This document shows, in pieces, positions 1 through 5,900 of a stretch of 10,569 bases of DNA (positions are counted from its first letter, which is position 1; each line of letters begins with the position of its first letter). A program made the translations under genes and the position numbers. Source of the stretch: JAPUDS01 sp050258575. Lineage in GTDB: Bacteria; Patescibacteriota; Saccharimonadia; Saccharimonadales; Saccharimonadaceae. The notes beneath the pieces are model-generated. The model was given only the letters and a program-made list of their open reading frames with translations, was not told the origin of the DNA and made no database searches. The stretch is taken from assembly GCA_050258575.1 (NCBI GenBank), contig JBLMYZ010000027.1, positions 1 to 10,569 of the forward strand, read 5' to 3'.

Positions 1-152
1 TCGGCAAACGCTACCGCCGCCAAGACGAAATCGGCACGCCTGCCTGCATCGTTATCGACTTCCAGACACTGGAGGATGGGACAGTGACGGTGCGAGATAG
101 GGATACGACGGAACAGAAGAGGACTGATACGGCACGATTATTTGAGTCTTAG
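1..152 (+). CDS. glyS: Glycyl-tRNA synthetase, C-terminal end (partial)
   Basis: This is the last 49 codons of a gene entering from the left; the reading frame starts at base 3 and ends with TAG at 150-152. The peptide begins GKRYRRQDEIGTPACIVIDF and continues with TVTVRDRDTTEQKR. These are the hallmark end of the anticodon-binding domain of the alpha2 (eukaryote/archaeal-like, GlyQS-type) class II glycine-tRNA ligase, as found in Thermus, staphylococci and mycoplasmas. The enzyme charges tRNA-Gly with glycine in the cytoplasm. The catalytic core is outside the window. The gene is much less AT-rich than the next one. Only the C-terminus is visible, but the match to the family is close and I see no lesion. 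Confidence 0.93.
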   Translation, partial: GKRYRRQDEIGTPACIVIDFQTLEDGTVTVRDRDTTEQKRTDTARLFES

Positions 153-167
153 AGCAAAGAATTTTCA

Positions 168-193
168 TGCCATTTGTGAAAGTTCAAAATGCA
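168..193 (+). terminator. Bulged hairpin after glyS, possible weak terminator
   Basis: TGCCATTTGTGAA (168-180) can pair with TTCAAAATGCA (183-193), giving about 11 pairs with two single-base bulges; the last pairs must open because the loop is tiny. It lies 16 nt after the glyS stop. No T-run follows, so a role as a factor-independent terminator is doubtful. Nothing else is seen in the 153-229 gap. Confidence 0.25.
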
Positions 194-229
194 AGCATAA
201 GAAATTTATATCTGTAAATAGGATGAATG

Positions 230-238
230 TGTTAAACT
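230..238 (+). promoter_or_regulatory. Extended -10 promoter of the Fic gene
   Basis: TGtTAAACT matches the extended -10 pattern TGNTAyAcT that recurs upstream of other genes in this window. It ends 6 nt before the ATG at 245, so transcription would begin at or beside the start codon. No good Shine-Dalgarno sequence precedes the gene, which fits a leaderless message. The surrounding DNA is AT-rich, which raises the chance of a random match. Confidence 0.5.
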
Positions 239-244
239 TGAGAT

Positions 245-1420
245 ATGAATAATGTAAAGTTGACCTATGTAAAAGTTAAACTTCCTGAGCCAAAATGGAA
301 CTCTGAGTTAGCTGAAAAAATTGTCGAGCTTGAGAAAATACGTGGCATGACTCCAAATCCAGCAAGTCTTGATGTTTTTATGATGTTAAAAATTATATTT
401 CAAAACCTTGAGAATTGGGCTTCTGCGCGGATCGAGGGAAATCAAACTCGTATTCTTGACGCACTGGATCCAAAACGACAGGAAAGAAAAAAGGACGATT
501 ATCATATTCAGGAGCTTAATAATCTCGAGAAAGCAGCTGTGTATATTGATGAATGCGCCGAAAGGTCAACGACACATCGTTCGATAACAAAGAATTTCAT
601 TCTTGATTTACACAAGAGCGTTACAGAAGGCCTCCCGGTAGGCGATGATTTGCCAGGGGATGAAACTCCTGGTAGATACCGTACGAAAGCAGTTGAAATC
701 ACAAAGAGTAAGCATGTGCCACCTATGGGCGTGAAGGTGGACGATTACATGAATGAACTAATCGAATTTATAAATCATGATGATGGAAAAATAAACCATT
801 TACTAAAAGTTGCTATTTTTCATCATAGGTTTACCTGGATACACCCCTTTAACAACGGTAACGGTCGTGTAGTTAGGCTGCTGACTTATGCATTGCTTGA
901 TATGATGGGCTATGGTGTTAGAAATGGCCGTATTCTTAATCCGACAGCGGTGTTTTTCGCAGATCGTCAACGGTATTATAAAAAATTAGCAGGCGCTGAT
1001 AGTGGCACAGATGCGGGTATTTTAAGATGGGCGGATTATTTTATTGACGGGGTACTTCATGAAATACAAAAAATTGACATGCTCCTGGACAACCAGTTTT
1101 TAAAGGATGAGCTGTTGATTCCAGTATTAAGAGAAGCCGTGAATGCCAAAAGGATTAGCGGTGATCAATTTCAGGTGCTTAGAGCATCTTTCAATTCGCC
1201 TGACATGACGTTTGCGGCAAGGGACTTAGATGGTGCCCTGGGCAGACAATTTACCCCCCAGGAGAGGTCCCGCTTTATTAAAAAAATGAAACAAGATAGT
1301 ATCATCAGAAACGCATTCGGGAAAACGCAAAGATATGTTATTGAGCTATGGTCAGATACCTTTATTAGATTCGTGGTTACAAGACTGAGAGATAATGGCT
1401 TCGTGACGGAAAAGCTATAA
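245..1420 (+). CDS. Fic-domain protein (probable AMP transferase, class II)
   Basis: The 391-residue protein carries the Fic active-site motif HPFNNGNGRVVR at residues 200-211: catalytic His200, phosphate-binding GNGR and Arg211. Fic enzymes usually transfer AMP from ATP to hydroxyl side chains of target proteins. The position normally held by Asp/Glu, which helps bind Mg2+, is Asn204; HPFxNGNGR variants occur in some Fic subfamilies, so activity cannot be excluded. An N-terminal inhibitory-helix motif, S60-ARI-E64-G, matches (S/T)xxxE(G/N), placing it among self-inhibited class II Fic proteins. Residues from about 285 to the end look helical and may form a winged-helix-like tail. The gene is clearly AT-richer than its neighbours, which suggests acquisition by transfer. 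Only 5 nt separate it from the hydrolase downstream. No Doc/Phd-type antitoxin gene is adjacent. The ATG at 245 is the first in-frame start and sits 6 nt after the -10. Confidence 0.88.
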   Translation: MNNVKLTYVKVKLPEPKWNSELAEKIVELEKIRGMTPNPASLDVFMMLKIIFQNLENWASARIEGNQTRILDALDPKRQERKKDDYHIQELNNLEKAAVYIDECAERSTTHRSITKNFILDLHKSVTEGLPVGDDLPGDETPGRYRTKAVEITKSKHVPPMGVKVDDYMNELIEFINHDDGKINHLLKVAIFHHRFTWIHPFNNGNGRVVRLLTYALLDMMGYGVRNGRILNPTAVFFADRQRYYKKLAGADSGTDAGILRWADYFIDGVLHEIQKIDMLLDNQFLKDELLIPVLREAVNAKRISGDQFQVLRASFNSPDMTFAARDLDGALGRQFTPQERSRFIKKMKQDSIIRNAFGKTQRYVIELWSDTFIRFVVTRLRDNGFVTEKL

Positions 1421-1425
1421 ACTAA

Positions 1426-1995
1426 ATGGATAATACGAAGCGAGCAGTCATACTTCACGGAACGGATGCAAGTCCAGACGCAAACTGGTTTCCTTGGTTG
1501 AAGGAAAAGTTAGAGGCGGAGGGCTATGAGGTTTGGGTGCCGGAGCTACCTGGAAATCACACGCCCAACAGGGAAGTGTATAACGACTTTTTGTTTGGGA
1601 GTGATTGGGATCTTACGGACAACATCGTGGTTGGGCATTCGTCTGGTGCGGTGTCGGTGCTGAACCTACTCATGGACGAACGCTGCCCGAAGGTCAAACT
1701 GGCGGTCGTGGTGAGTGCATGAGCCGGGGGTTTGCCAGAAGGCTATGAAAAAGACAGCGCGCAGTTCGACAATTTATTCCCGCCGGAAGGTTTTGACTTT
1801 GCACGTATAAAAAGCAAAGCCGAACGCATCGCTTTCCTGCATAGCGACGACGACCCGTACTGTCCGCTTGAACAGGCGAAATATTTAGCCGAACAGCTAG
1901 ATGCGCCATTAACCGTTGCGCATGAAGGCAAACATCTCGGCAGTAACTTTACCGAATTGCCTCAGGTGTGGGAAATAATAAAGGAGGATTTATAA
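1426..1995 (+). pseudogene. RBBP9/YdeN-like serine hydrolase, interrupted by in-frame TGA
   Basis: The frame from ATG 1426 to TAA 1993-1995 encodes a complete small alpha/beta hydrolase of 189 codons, except for a TGA at codon 99 (1720-1722). Before it lie the oxyanion-side motif HGTDASPDANWFPWL and the nucleophile elbow GHSSG (70-74, Ser72). After it lie HSDDDPYCPLEQAKYLAEQL with the acid near residues 142-143 and the likely catalytic His170 in GKHLGSN. Thus the stop splits the Ser-Asp-His triad, and neither half (1426-1722, or 1732-1995 from a TTG) should be active alone. Both halves keep conserved sequence, so the lesion is recent, a sequencing error, or read through. TGG (Trp) to TGA is the simplest change. 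RBBP9/YdeN proteins are small cytosolic hydrolases, most with unknown substrates. No strong Shine-Dalgarno sequence precedes it; it follows fic by 5 nt and may be co-transcribed. Confidence 0.82.
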
Positions 1996-2049
1996 ACGGC
2001 ATACAAGGGGACAAAATTACACGGTTTTGAACCGCGGAAGGAAGCGGTG

Positions 2050-2384
2050 ATGCAACTTGAGGTGACGGATGTGGAAATTGGTACTGGCGAGGAGGTAAAA
2101 CCGGGCGCGACGATAACGGCTCACTACACTGGAGCGCTCGTCAAAAACGGCATCATTTTTCAAAGCAGTTTGACTTTGGTAACCCGATTAGCTTCGGGCT
2201 AGACCAAGTTATAGAGGGGTGGACAAAAGGTGTTCCTGGCATGAAAGTCGGTGGAACACGCCGTCTCGTCATGCCGGCCGAGATGGCGTACGGTTCGAGT
2301 AGTCCGGCGAAAAACATCCCGGCAAACAGCGACCTTGTGTTTGACATTGACCTGGTGGCGATACCGAAAAACGGAGAAGCGTAA
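2050..2384 (+). pseudogene. FKBP-type peptidyl-prolyl isomerase, frameshifted
   Basis: Two frames together give a full FKBP domain. ATG 2050 starts MQLEVTDVEIGTGEEVKPG followed by HYTGALVKNGIIFQS. The frame is lost at 2167-2171, and the other frame resumes with FDFGNPISFGLDQVIEGW, then GMKVGGTRRLVMPAEMAYG and IPANSDLVFDIDL, ending at TAA 2382-2384. The FKBP core residues are present: Tyr in HYTG, Phe in IIF, Asp in FDF, Trp in EGW, Tyr in AYG, Phe in VFDI. One T missing from a TTTT run (now TTT at 2169-2171) explains the shift. The family catalyses cis-trans isomerisation of Xaa-Pro bonds. AAGGAAG (2038-2044) is a good ribosome site for ATG 2050. The same frame stays open upstream to the hydrolase stop and reads protein-like (GTKLHGFEPRKEAV), so an N-terminal part may have been lost. 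No signal peptide is visible. Confidence 0.82.
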
Positions 2385-2475
2385 TGTAGGGCTCGTTGTC
2401 GTCTTTCCCTCAAAGTCTTCCTACAAAACGACTGAACCTGCTCATATACGGGCGCTATTGAACACAGAAGTTCGG

Positions 2476-2484
2476 TGTAATACT
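2476..2484 (+). promoter_or_regulatory. Possible extended -10 promoter for the 2533 gene
   Basis: TGtAATACT resembles the window's TGNTATACT pattern with the first hexamer base changed. Transcription would start near 2491, leaving a leader of about 40 nt that contains the strong ribosome site before ATG 2533. A TTGAAC at 2458-2463 is too close (15 nt) to be a good -35. The gap 2385-2532 holds nothing else that I can identify. Confidence 0.35.
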
Positions 2485-2532
2485 ATGACAAGCAGTAGCG
2501 ATAATACAACAAAGACTGTGTGAGGAGGGGCT

Positions 2533-2835
2533 ATGAGTGTAGAGTGTGGGTTCACCACTGAGGAGCTTGCGCGTTTCGAACAGGAGGCAGACGAAAGAGA
2601 TCAGACAGCCACTTTTGAACCCTTCAATAATATGGTTGTGGTAGATGACGGAAGAAAGACTCTGGCAGAGGTACCGGTTGTTACGCTGGACGAGCTACGG
2701 TCTCAGGAGGCTAGTGAATTGCCTGATGGAAGAATGGGTAAAAAAGGCGCTGAAGACGAGAGTTTACCCTCGGCGCGGGCTTATGCGGTGATACTGCATA
2801 ACACAGAGTTAGATGAACATTTGTCAGCGTCATGA
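2533..2835 (+). CDS. Small acidic protein of unknown function
   Basis: This is a 100-residue protein that I do not recognise. It is rich in Asp and Glu, has no signal peptide or membrane segment, and contains one Cys (Cys5). The segment FEPFNNMVVVDDGRKTLAEVPVVTLDELRS looks like short strands with a helix; the ends appear disordered. A strong ribosome site (GGAGGGG, 2524-2530) lies just before the ATG, supporting the start and the reality of the gene. It is the only probable gene here ending in TGA (2833-2835). No hairpin follows directly. It stands alone between the damaged FKBP gene and the SDR promoter, so context gives no function. Confidence 0.6.
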   Translation: MSVECGFTTEELARFEQEADERDQTATFEPFNNMVVVDDGRKTLAEVPVVTLDELRSQEASELPDGRMGKKGAEDESLPSARAYAVILHNTELDEHLSAS

Positions 2836-2928
2836 TTATCAAATCTGTCGCTGTGCAATTGACAACTCGAGCCTATCATTATCTTGAAAGGATGATCCTT
2901 TTAGGTGGATGCTTTTTGGGAGGGGGTT

Positions 2929-2937
2929 TGGTACAAT
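2929..2937 (+). promoter_or_regulatory. Extended -10 promoter of the SDR gene
   Basis: TGgTACAAT is followed after about 53 nt by the SDR start. The same core, TGtTACAAT followed by AG, occurs upstream of the 4289 operon. No -35 hexamer is convincing at 16-18 nt; the preceding bases are a G-rich run. The leader would be about 45-50 nt and holds the ribosome site. Confidence 0.55.
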
Positions 2938-2990
2938 AGCACGTAGCATAAGAAGAATTGCGACGGAAGCAGTTGAGTTGAGGTGAGGGG

Positions 2991-3734
2991 GTGAGGATGC
3001 AGGACAGGGTGGTGTTTGTGACGGGGTCGGCGCGGGGGATTGGCGCGGCGACGGCGCGGTTGGCGGCTGAGCGTGGTGCGCGGGTAGTGTTGCATGATCG
3101 CAGCGACAGTGAACAGCTGCGGCAGTTGGCTGCCGAGATACACGCCGCTTATGTTGCTATCTGTGATGTTGCGAGCAAGGTAGCTGTGCAGCGGGCGGTT
3201 GCAGCGACGATTCAGCGGCTCGGACGAGTTGATGTGCTGGTCAACTCGGCGGGGATCAAGCACAAAAAATATTTTATGGATCTCGAGACCGAGGACTGGC
3301 TGCAGGAGTTTTCGGTGAACCTCGTTGGGACGGCGCACATGTGCCAGGCGGTGTTGCCAGGTATGCAACAACAGGGGAGCGGGGTGATTGTCAATATAGC
3401 TTCCATGCGCGGGCTGCCGTACATGGCGACGACGCGGCACACGCCGTACTGCGTGTCGAAGGCTGGGGTGATTTCGCTGACGCACGCGCTGGCGGCTGAG
3501 TTTGGCCCGACGATACGAGTAAACTGCGTGGCGCCCGGCGGCACTAACACTGAGATGATGCAAACAACCCCAGTTGAGACGCAGCAACAATACGCTGCCG
3601 AGTCGGCACTGCAGCGTATGGCGCAACCGGAAGATATCGCCCGCGCTGTCTTGTTTCTCGCGAGCGACGAGTCGGGTGTCGTTACCGGTCAAATGCTCGT
3701 CGCAGACGGCGGTTACGCTGGGTTTGGACGCTAA
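2991..3734 (+). CDS. Short-chain dehydrogenase/reductase (FabG-like)
   Basis: This is a complete classical SDR of 247 residues, the usual length for the family. In order: TGSARGIG (11-18) for NAD(P) binding, Asp59 in CDV next to the adenine, NSAG (85-88; commonly NNAG), Asn110, and catalytic Ser138 in IVNIAS, Tyr153 and Lys157 in YCVSK. The PGG after NCVA (182-184) and the C-terminal GQMLVADGG are also typical. It should reduce or oxidise a carbonyl/alcohol with NAD(P)H. Position 35-36 reads HD after the second strand, which does not settle the cofactor. The substrate is unknown; 3-oxoacyl-ACP reductase is the nearest familiar label but no fatty-acid genes are adjacent. GTG 2991 has GAGGTGA (2980-2986) upstream; ATG 2997 (two codons in) is an equally possible start. 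It ends at a hairpin shared with the convergent secreted-protein gene. Confidence 0.92.
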   Translation: MRMQDRVVFVTGSARGIGAATARLAAERGARVVLHDRSDSEQLRQLAAEIHAAYVAICDVASKVAVQRAVAATIQRLGRVDVLVNSAGIKHKKYFMDLETEDWLQEFSVNLVGTAHMCQAVLPGMQQQGSGVIVNIASMRGLPYMATTRHTPYCVSKAGVISLTHALAAEFGPTIRVNCVAPGGTNTEMMQTTPVETQQQYAAESALQRMAQPEDIARAVLFLASDESGVVTGQMLVADGGYAGFGR

Positions 3735-3741
3735 ACTACCA

Positions 3742-3770
3742 AAATACCCCCGAGGCCGTCAGGGGTATTT
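3742..3770. terminator. Bidirectional hairpin terminator
   Basis: AAATACCCC (3742-3750) pairs perfectly with GGGGTATTT (3762-3770) around an 11-nt loop. The stem sits 8 nt after the SDR stop and 16 nt beyond the stop of the convergent minus-strand gene. The A-rich and T-rich outer parts of the stem give each strand a short U-rich end, so it can serve both directions. Confidence 0.7.
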
Positions 3771-3785
3771 GTACGCAGGCTCAGT

Positions 3786-4191
3786 CTAGCCATTGCTACG
3801 CGTGTCGAAGTTGATGTATGGGACGTACCGGGCCCAAGCGGCTTCGGCGTCGCCAGTGATTTTTTTAGCGGTTTCAACGATGGTTTTAACGCTGGCCGCG
3901 TCAAAACTGACTGCTTGACCCTCATTTAACTCAGGAAAACCAGCGGTTGACGCCAGAGATGTTTCGGCAGCGACAATTTGTGCAAGCGACAGTTTGACGT
4001 TTTCACGCAAACCATAGGTCTGCACAGCTTTGCGCGCTAGCACAGTGTAGTTGTCACCAGCTTTTGCGGTGTAGCTGTACGGGTCGCTGGCGGCTGGTTT
4101 TGGTGTATCGGCTGCGTGGACGTCAGTGCTGGCGAGAGCAACTGTTGCAAAAAAACACAGCAACCATAGCAAGACTTAGTTTTTGTACCAT
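3786..4191 (-). CDS. Secreted LysM-like protein, signal peptide out of frame at a poly-A run
   Basis: On the minus strand, ATG 4191 has a good ribosome site (AAGGGG, near 4199-4204) and starts MVQKLSLAMVAVFF, the n- and h-region of a signal peptide. That frame then runs into a stop after CNSCSRQH. One frame over, translation continues ATVALASTDVHAADTPKP, a perfect h-region end, AxA cleavage site and mature start. The switch lies in seven A on the plus strand (4149-4155); six would restore one frame. The mature part (about 110 residues) is intact to TAG at 3788-3786. It has YTAKAGDNYTVLARKAVQTYG and LNEGQAVSF, loosely like a LysM unit (AGDxxxxLARK, then a LxxGQ ending), so peptidoglycan binding is possible but unproven. 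A TTG at 4172 would start in frame but has no ribosome site and lacks the basic n-region. Export to the cell surface is inferred. Confidence 0.75.
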
Positions 4192-4234
4192 ACGTATACC
4201 CCTTTTTCTCCCACCTGTTAGTGATTCCATAACC

Positions 4235-4242
4235 AGTATACA
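4235..4242 (-). promoter_or_regulatory. -10 promoter of the secreted-protein gene
   Basis: On the minus strand TATACT (4240 to 4235) is preceded directly by TG, one base closer than in the true extended -10. Transcription would begin near 4228, giving a leader of about 37 nt with AAGGGG before ATG 4191. It lies back to back with the plus-strand promoter at 4260-4268, so the two polymerases would compete for overlapping DNA. Confidence 0.5.
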
Positions 4243-4259
4243 CGATTTGCGGAAGGGTT

Positions 4260-4268
4260 TGTTACAAT
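4260..4268 (+). promoter_or_regulatory. Extended -10 promoter of the 4289 operon
   Basis: TGtTACAAT, then AG, matches the element before the SDR gene. The start would be near 4275, leaving a very short leader that still contains AAAGGGGAG (4277-4285) before ATG 4289. No clear -35; the place where one would fall overlaps the -10 of the divergent gene. Confidence 0.55.
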
Positions 4269-4288
4269 AGAAGTCGAAAGGGGAGTCT

Positions 4289-4828
4289 ATGCGGCAAGAC
4301 CAAGCAGACAGACTGAGTAGAATTTTAGTGAGCGCACGAGCGTTTCGGCCGTTTTTCAAAGGAATATTGTCAGGTTTTCGCGTTGAAGCGAGCTGGAAAG
4401 TGTTTACCGACTCAGATATCCGCGGGGTGTTTGTTAACCACAAACTCCGGACGGTGACATTTGGCAAAAACGCCTACACGATGTACACGTTTCAGCTGGT
4501 TGACCAGATTTCTGACGAAGATTTGACGTATTTGCGCGAAAAAGCGCTCGAGGTACCACCCGGCATGATGCGCGCAGAGGCTATCTACTACAAGTCGATG
4601 GATCAGTGGCTGGGCGATCGGCGCGATGCGTCGCAGATACAGTTTGCGATGGGCGACCAGGAAAAACAGCGATTTGTGTTTGTGGCGGCCTATACCGACG
4701 ACGAAATGCCGCTGGTGGTATTTTCGCGCAAGGGCAACCAGATCAACCTGTTGCCAGTGACGAGCGAGGTCGTGAAAAAACTCGGTCTCGACAAACCGCT
4801 CGTCAGCCAGAACACGGAGCTTGCCTAA
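4289..4828 (+). CDS. Unknown 179-residue protein, first gene of the rnhA operon
   Basis: I do not recognise this family. The protein is soluble, with no signal peptide or membrane segment. The first 60 residues are basic and alternate strands (FRVEASWKVF, IRGVFVNHKLRTVTFG), the middle is helical (ISDEDLTYLREKALEVPPG), and the last third has strands such as QRFVFVAAYTDDEMPLVVFS. This suggests a compact alpha/beta fold. The start has a strong ribosome site (AAAGGGGAG). The gene ends TAA with its last A forming the first base of the next ATG (TAATG at 4826-4830), so the two are translationally coupled. The frame is intact and codon use resembles the downstream genes. Function is unknown; being led into RNase HI hints at a nucleic-acid-related or simply co-ordinated housekeeping role. 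Confidence 0.75.
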   Translation: MRQDQADRLSRILVSARAFRPFFKGILSGFRVEASWKVFTDSDIRGVFVNHKLRTVTFGKNAYTMYTFQLVDQISDEDLTYLREKALEVPPGMMRAEAIYYKSMDQWLGDRRDASQIQFAMGDQEKQRFVFVAAYTDDEMPLVVFSRKGNQINLLPVTSEVVKKLGLDKPLVSQNTELA

Positions 4829-5412
4829 TGGGTGTACTGAGCGATTGGCTGTTTGGTAAGCCAGACGAAGGATGGAAACACGCTGATGGCAGTGATGTAA
4901 ATCCAACAACACATGACGAGACCAACGAGGCTTATACAACACCATCCGAAGACCTGACCCCAGGTGAATCGCATCCCGAGGACGTCGAGACGCCAGTGGC
5001 GGCAACGACCGACCCGTACCGCGACGCTTCGGGGTACAAAATCGTGCCGGATATTGCTGTCACAGGTGTGCGTACGAAAACTTCGGACGACCTGAAGTCG
5101 TTGGAGTTGTGGCTGCGGTTTCAAAACAACTCGGAGCTACCGGTTGAGTTGACAACGCTGACGCTGTTGAAGCACACCGAGCATCTCTACAACCATCTTG
5201 AGTCGGGCCGGTCGGAGGAAAACGAAGTGTACAGCGGCAAAACGCCGACGACAAACACTGTCACTACCGCGGAGTTGCAGTTCAAAATCGTCGGCAGTGG
5301 CGACTTTTTTCAGACGACCTATACAGTCCACTATGATCTCGAGAAGCGGCCGCACGGCACGTTTTATATACCAGTGCGTTTTACGCGGCGTGCGCCGACG
5401 AGGGACATCTAG
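4828..5412 (+). CDS. Unknown 194-residue protein with acidic linker and beta-rich domain
   Basis: The true start is ATG 4828, which overlaps the previous stop by one base; GGAG (4816-4819) is a suitable ribosome site inside the upstream gene. A longer in-frame extension back to 4606 exists but lies wholly inside the previous gene and should be ignored. Residues 1-12 (MGVLSDWLFGKP) form a short amphipathic head. Residues 13-65 are rich in Asp, Glu, Thr and Pro and look disordered. Residues 70-188 alternate strands (LKSLELWLRFQNNSELPVEL, FFQTTYTVHYDLEKRPHG) and may form a beta-sandwich. No catalytic motif or membrane segment is seen. The gene ends TAG, overlapping the GTG of rnhA by one base. 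The family is not recognised. Confidence 0.75.
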   Translation: MGVLSDWLFGKPDEGWKHADGSDVNPTTHDETNEAYTTPSEDLTPGESHPEDVETPVAATTDPYRDASGYKIVPDIAVTGVRTKTSDDLKSLELWLRFQNNSELPVELTTLTLLKHTEHLYNHLESGRSEENEVYSGKTPTTNTVTTAELQFKIVGSGDFFQTTYTVHYDLEKRPHGTFYIPVRFTRRAPTRDI

Positions 5413-5831
5413 TGCGGGTGCTCTACACCGACGGCAGCGCGAGTCCTAACCCCGGTCCAGGCGGGTATGCTGTGATCGAAAACAAGCAGCCGGTGGCACT
5501 GGGCAGCGAAGCCGGCGACACGACTAACATCCGCATGGAAGGCCGAGCGTTGATCGCCGCGTTACAACATCTTGCGGGCGACGAAGCAGAAATACACACT
5601 GACAGCGAATTTTGGATCAACGTTATTACAAAATGGGCGCCAGGCTGGGAGGCGAAAGGCTGGAGAAAGTCAGGCGGTCCTATAAAAAACCTTGATCTCG
5701 TGCAAGAAGTATATGGGTTGTACAACGGCGCAAACGCAAAACTCGTCTGGGTGCGCGGCCATGTTGGTCACGAAGGCAACGAGCTTGCCGACGAATGGGC
5801 GAACAAAGCGCGTCAGGGCGCTCGAGTTTAG
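5412..5831 (+). CDS. rnhA: Ribonuclease HI
   Basis: RNase HI cuts the RNA strand of RNA-DNA hybrids, removing R-loops and primer remnants in the cytoplasm. The 139-residue protein has all four carboxylates: Asp7 in YTDGSASPNPGPGGYA, Glu43 in NIRMEGRALIAAL, Asp64 in IHTDSEFWI and Asp127 in GNELADEWANKA. The His of the GHxG loop (VRGHVGHEGNELAD, 117-120) is also present. A basic KGWRKSG stretch (82-88) matches the substrate-handle region. It starts with GTG 5412, overlapping the previous TAG (TAGTG), so its translation should depend on the two unknown upstream genes. Length is a little short of the 155 residues of E. coli but complete. Confidence 0.95.
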   Translation: MRVLYTDGSASPNPGPGGYAVIENKQPVALGSEAGDTTNIRMEGRALIAALQHLAGDEAEIHTDSEFWINVITKWAPGWEAKGWRKSGGPIKNLDLVQEVYGLYNGANAKLVWVRGHVGHEGNELADEWANKARQGARV

Positions 5832-5845
5832 AGACTATTTTTCGT

Positions 5846-5869
5846 GTATATCTCGCAAGATGATATACT
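5846..5869 (+). promoter_or_regulatory. Extended -10 promoter with inverted repeat before the LOR gene
   Basis: TGaTATACT (5861-5869) fits the window's extended -10. A perfect 7-base inverted repeat, GTATATC (5846-5852) and GATATAC (5862-5868), has its right arm on the -10 itself and its left arm in the spacer. This could be an operator for a dimeric repressor, or a chance product of the palindromic TATAC core. The start would be near 5876, giving a leader of about 25 nt with AAAGGAAA before GTG 5901. Confidence 0.55.
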
Positions 5870-5900
5870 CGCTGTAAGTAACTAAGCAAAGGAAACCTCA

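Noticed and set aside
1720..1722. TGA as selenocysteine or as a genome-wide sense codon
   Set aside because: No convincing SECIS-like hairpin follows, the family does not use selenocysteine here, long intact genes have no internal TGA, and the 2533 gene appears to end in TGA.
245..1995. Fic gene and hydrolase as a toxin-antitoxin pair
   Set aside because: Known Fic antitoxins are small helical proteins with the inhibitory motif; here the motif is inside the Fic protein and the neighbour is a metabolic-type hydrolase.
2161..2175. Programmed frameshift in the FKBP gene
   Set aside because: No slippery heptamer, downstream pseudoknot or upstream Shine-Dalgarno-like stimulator is evident; a lost T in a T-run is simpler.
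2485..2523. 13-codon frame (ATG 2485 to TGA 2521-2523) as a leader peptide
   Set aside because: It has no ribosome site, its ATG abuts the putative -10 and so would not be transcribed from it, and it has no codon bias suggesting attenuation.
2836..2990. Riboswitch or small RNA between the 2533 gene and the SDR gene
   Set aside because: Apart from the extended -10 and ribosome site I see no conserved fold or known aptamer motif.
2901..3692. Long 263-residue open frame on the minus strand opposite the SDR gene
   Set aside because: The plus-strand frame has a full set of SDR motifs; the minus frame is Arg/His/Pro-rich, typical of an antisense shadow of GC-rich coding DNA.
4606..4827. N-terminal extension of the 194-residue protein
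   Set aside because: It overlaps the previous gene entirely; the TAATG junction with a nearby GGAG marks ATG 4828 as the start.
4412..5005. 197-residue minus-strand frame opposite the 4289 operon
   Set aside because: It covers two plus-strand genes joined by a stop/start overlap and strong ribosome sites, and shows no family motif.
5807..5841. Terminator after rnhA (AGCGC/GCGCT hairpin and T5 run)
   Set aside because: The stem is only 5 bp, lies inside the coding end and is separated from the T-run by about 14 nt.
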